Shown one piece after another: positions 63,484 through 64,000 of a stretch of DNA of 64,000 bases. Made by a program: the position numbers and the translations under genes. The notes beneath the pieces were generated by a model that searched no databases, had not been told where the DNA came from, and saw only the letters and a list, made by a program, of their open reading frames with translations. Position 1 is the first letter of the stretch. Each line of letters begins with the position of its first letter. This DNA comes from Microbacterium sp. cx-55 (GTDB lineage Bacteria; Actinomycetota; Actinomycetes; Actinomycetales; Microbacteriaceae): positions 2,170,001 to 2,234,000 of the forward strand of contig NZ_CP088261.1 of the NCBI RefSeq assembly GCF_021117345.1, read 5' to 3'.

Positions 63484-64000
63484 GCGAGGGGACGCCCGAG
63501 AGCGTGGCCGGCAGCGACGGGACCGAGCCGGGACGCAGCGCACTCGAGCGATTCTTCGACGTGCGCTTCCGATCCGCCACCGCGATCTACGGTCTGATCG
63601 TCTTCACCTCGTTCATCACGATCTCCTCCGACGACATTGAAGAAGACGGCACGCCGATCTCGGCGGGCGGGATGCTGCTCGACGCGATACCGGCGCTCGC
63701 GATCTTCTACGCGGCGCACGTCTTCGCGCACACGCTCACCGATCACGGCGAGCGTGGCTTCGGAGTCGCGTTCCGCCGTGCCCTGCATCACTCGTCCGGA
63801 ATGCTCTACGCCGCGTTGCCGACCATCGTCGTGCTCGTGATCGGTTCGTTCACGGGCTTGACGGGACTCGACGCGTACAACTGGTCGGCGTGGGTTGCTG
63901 TCGTGGTGCTCGGCGTGCTCGGCTACGCGGCGTACAGCCGGCGCCGAAGCTCGGTCATCGTCCGGATCCTCGGCGCCGTCGGCACCGCGTTCCTCGGCTT
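63480..64000 (+). CDS. Membrane protein, 3' end outside window
   Basis: At least 173 residues of an open frame from ATG 63480 to the window end. A polar N-terminus (residues 1-33) is followed by membrane segments: ATAIYGLIVFTSFITISS, LLDAIPALAIFYAAHVFAHTL, MLYAALPTIVVLVIGSF, WSAWVAVVVLGVLGYAAY and a start of another. I do not recognise the family. It is translationally coupled to the MarR regulator, whose effector may relate to this protein's job. Confidence 0.82.
   Translation, partial: MSEGTPESVAGSDGTEPGRSALERFFDVRFRSATAIYGLIVFTSFITISSDDIEEDGTPISAGGMLLDAIPALAIFYAAHVFAHTLTDHGERGFGVAFRRALHHSSGMLYAALPTIVVLVIGSFTGLTGLDAYNWSAWVAVVVLGVLGYAAYSRRRSSVIVRILGAVGTAFLG

Overview
The window is a high-GC, gene-dense stretch of an actinobacterial chromosome, most likely Microbacteriaceae (a Microbacterium-like organism). 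Reasons: frequent GTG starts, many 4-bp GTGA/ATGA gene overlaps, actinobacterial marker families (DUF501, DUF4245, DUF4307), conserved neighbourhoods (eno-ftsB-DUF501; tRNA-Gln-glmU-prs), and a recurring GGATGCGG word. I see no insertion sequence, prophage, integrase or CRISPR array. The content is mostly core metabolism and housekeeping.

Layout. 1-4181: an unrecognised partial gene, the ATPase YchF, a DEDDh exonuclease, RmuC and two tiny coupled ORFs. 4337-8649: an SDR-like reductase with a decayed tandem copy of its 3' end, then divergent glpX (fructose-1,6-bisphosphatase) and fba (aldolase). 8646-16177: ispH opposite a + strand run xseA-xseB-DUF4245-carbonic anhydrase-fumC, then a two-component pair. 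16496-27351: PhoH, UppS, TrhA, DUF4307-greA, ilvA with an AI-2E-type exporter, a YcaQ-like protein, LemA, LtrA and a lower-GC unknown gene next to an unusual tRNA(UAA). 27565-37624 (minus strand): ndh, subtilase, DUF501, ftsB, eno, O-methyltransferase, SGNH hydrolase, hisS, mazG, nhaA. 37775-45643: ppc, mfd, pth, rplY. 45857-50363: a small membrane protein and the gluconate module gntR | gntT-gntK-gnd. 50628-55300: a MacB-like ABC exporter divergent from its probable two-component system. 55398-64000: pgi, a three-gene flavin electron-transfer module (FMN-binding lipoprotein, ApbE, RnfD-like/ferredoxin-reductase fusion), prs, glmU, tRNA-Gln, and a MarR regulator coupled to a membrane protein.

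How the genes fit together. Central carbon genes are scattered but numerous (glpX, fba, eno, pgi, gnd, gntTK, ppc, fumC). Gluconate is imported, phosphorylated and passed to 6-phosphogluconate dehydrogenase under a local GntR repressor. Two features stand out beyond ordinary annotation. First, many genes have a -10-like hexamer only 6-8 nt before the start codon, which predicts leaderless mRNAs. Second, several intergenic regions carry elaborate palindromic arrays (1607-1688, 40462-40537, 44947-45011, 50466-50609, 57146-57218), two of which are copies of one element. The best candidate for an incompletely described system is the compact flavinylation cluster at 57239-60176, whose acceptor motif is non-canonical and whose ApbE has no visible signal peptide.
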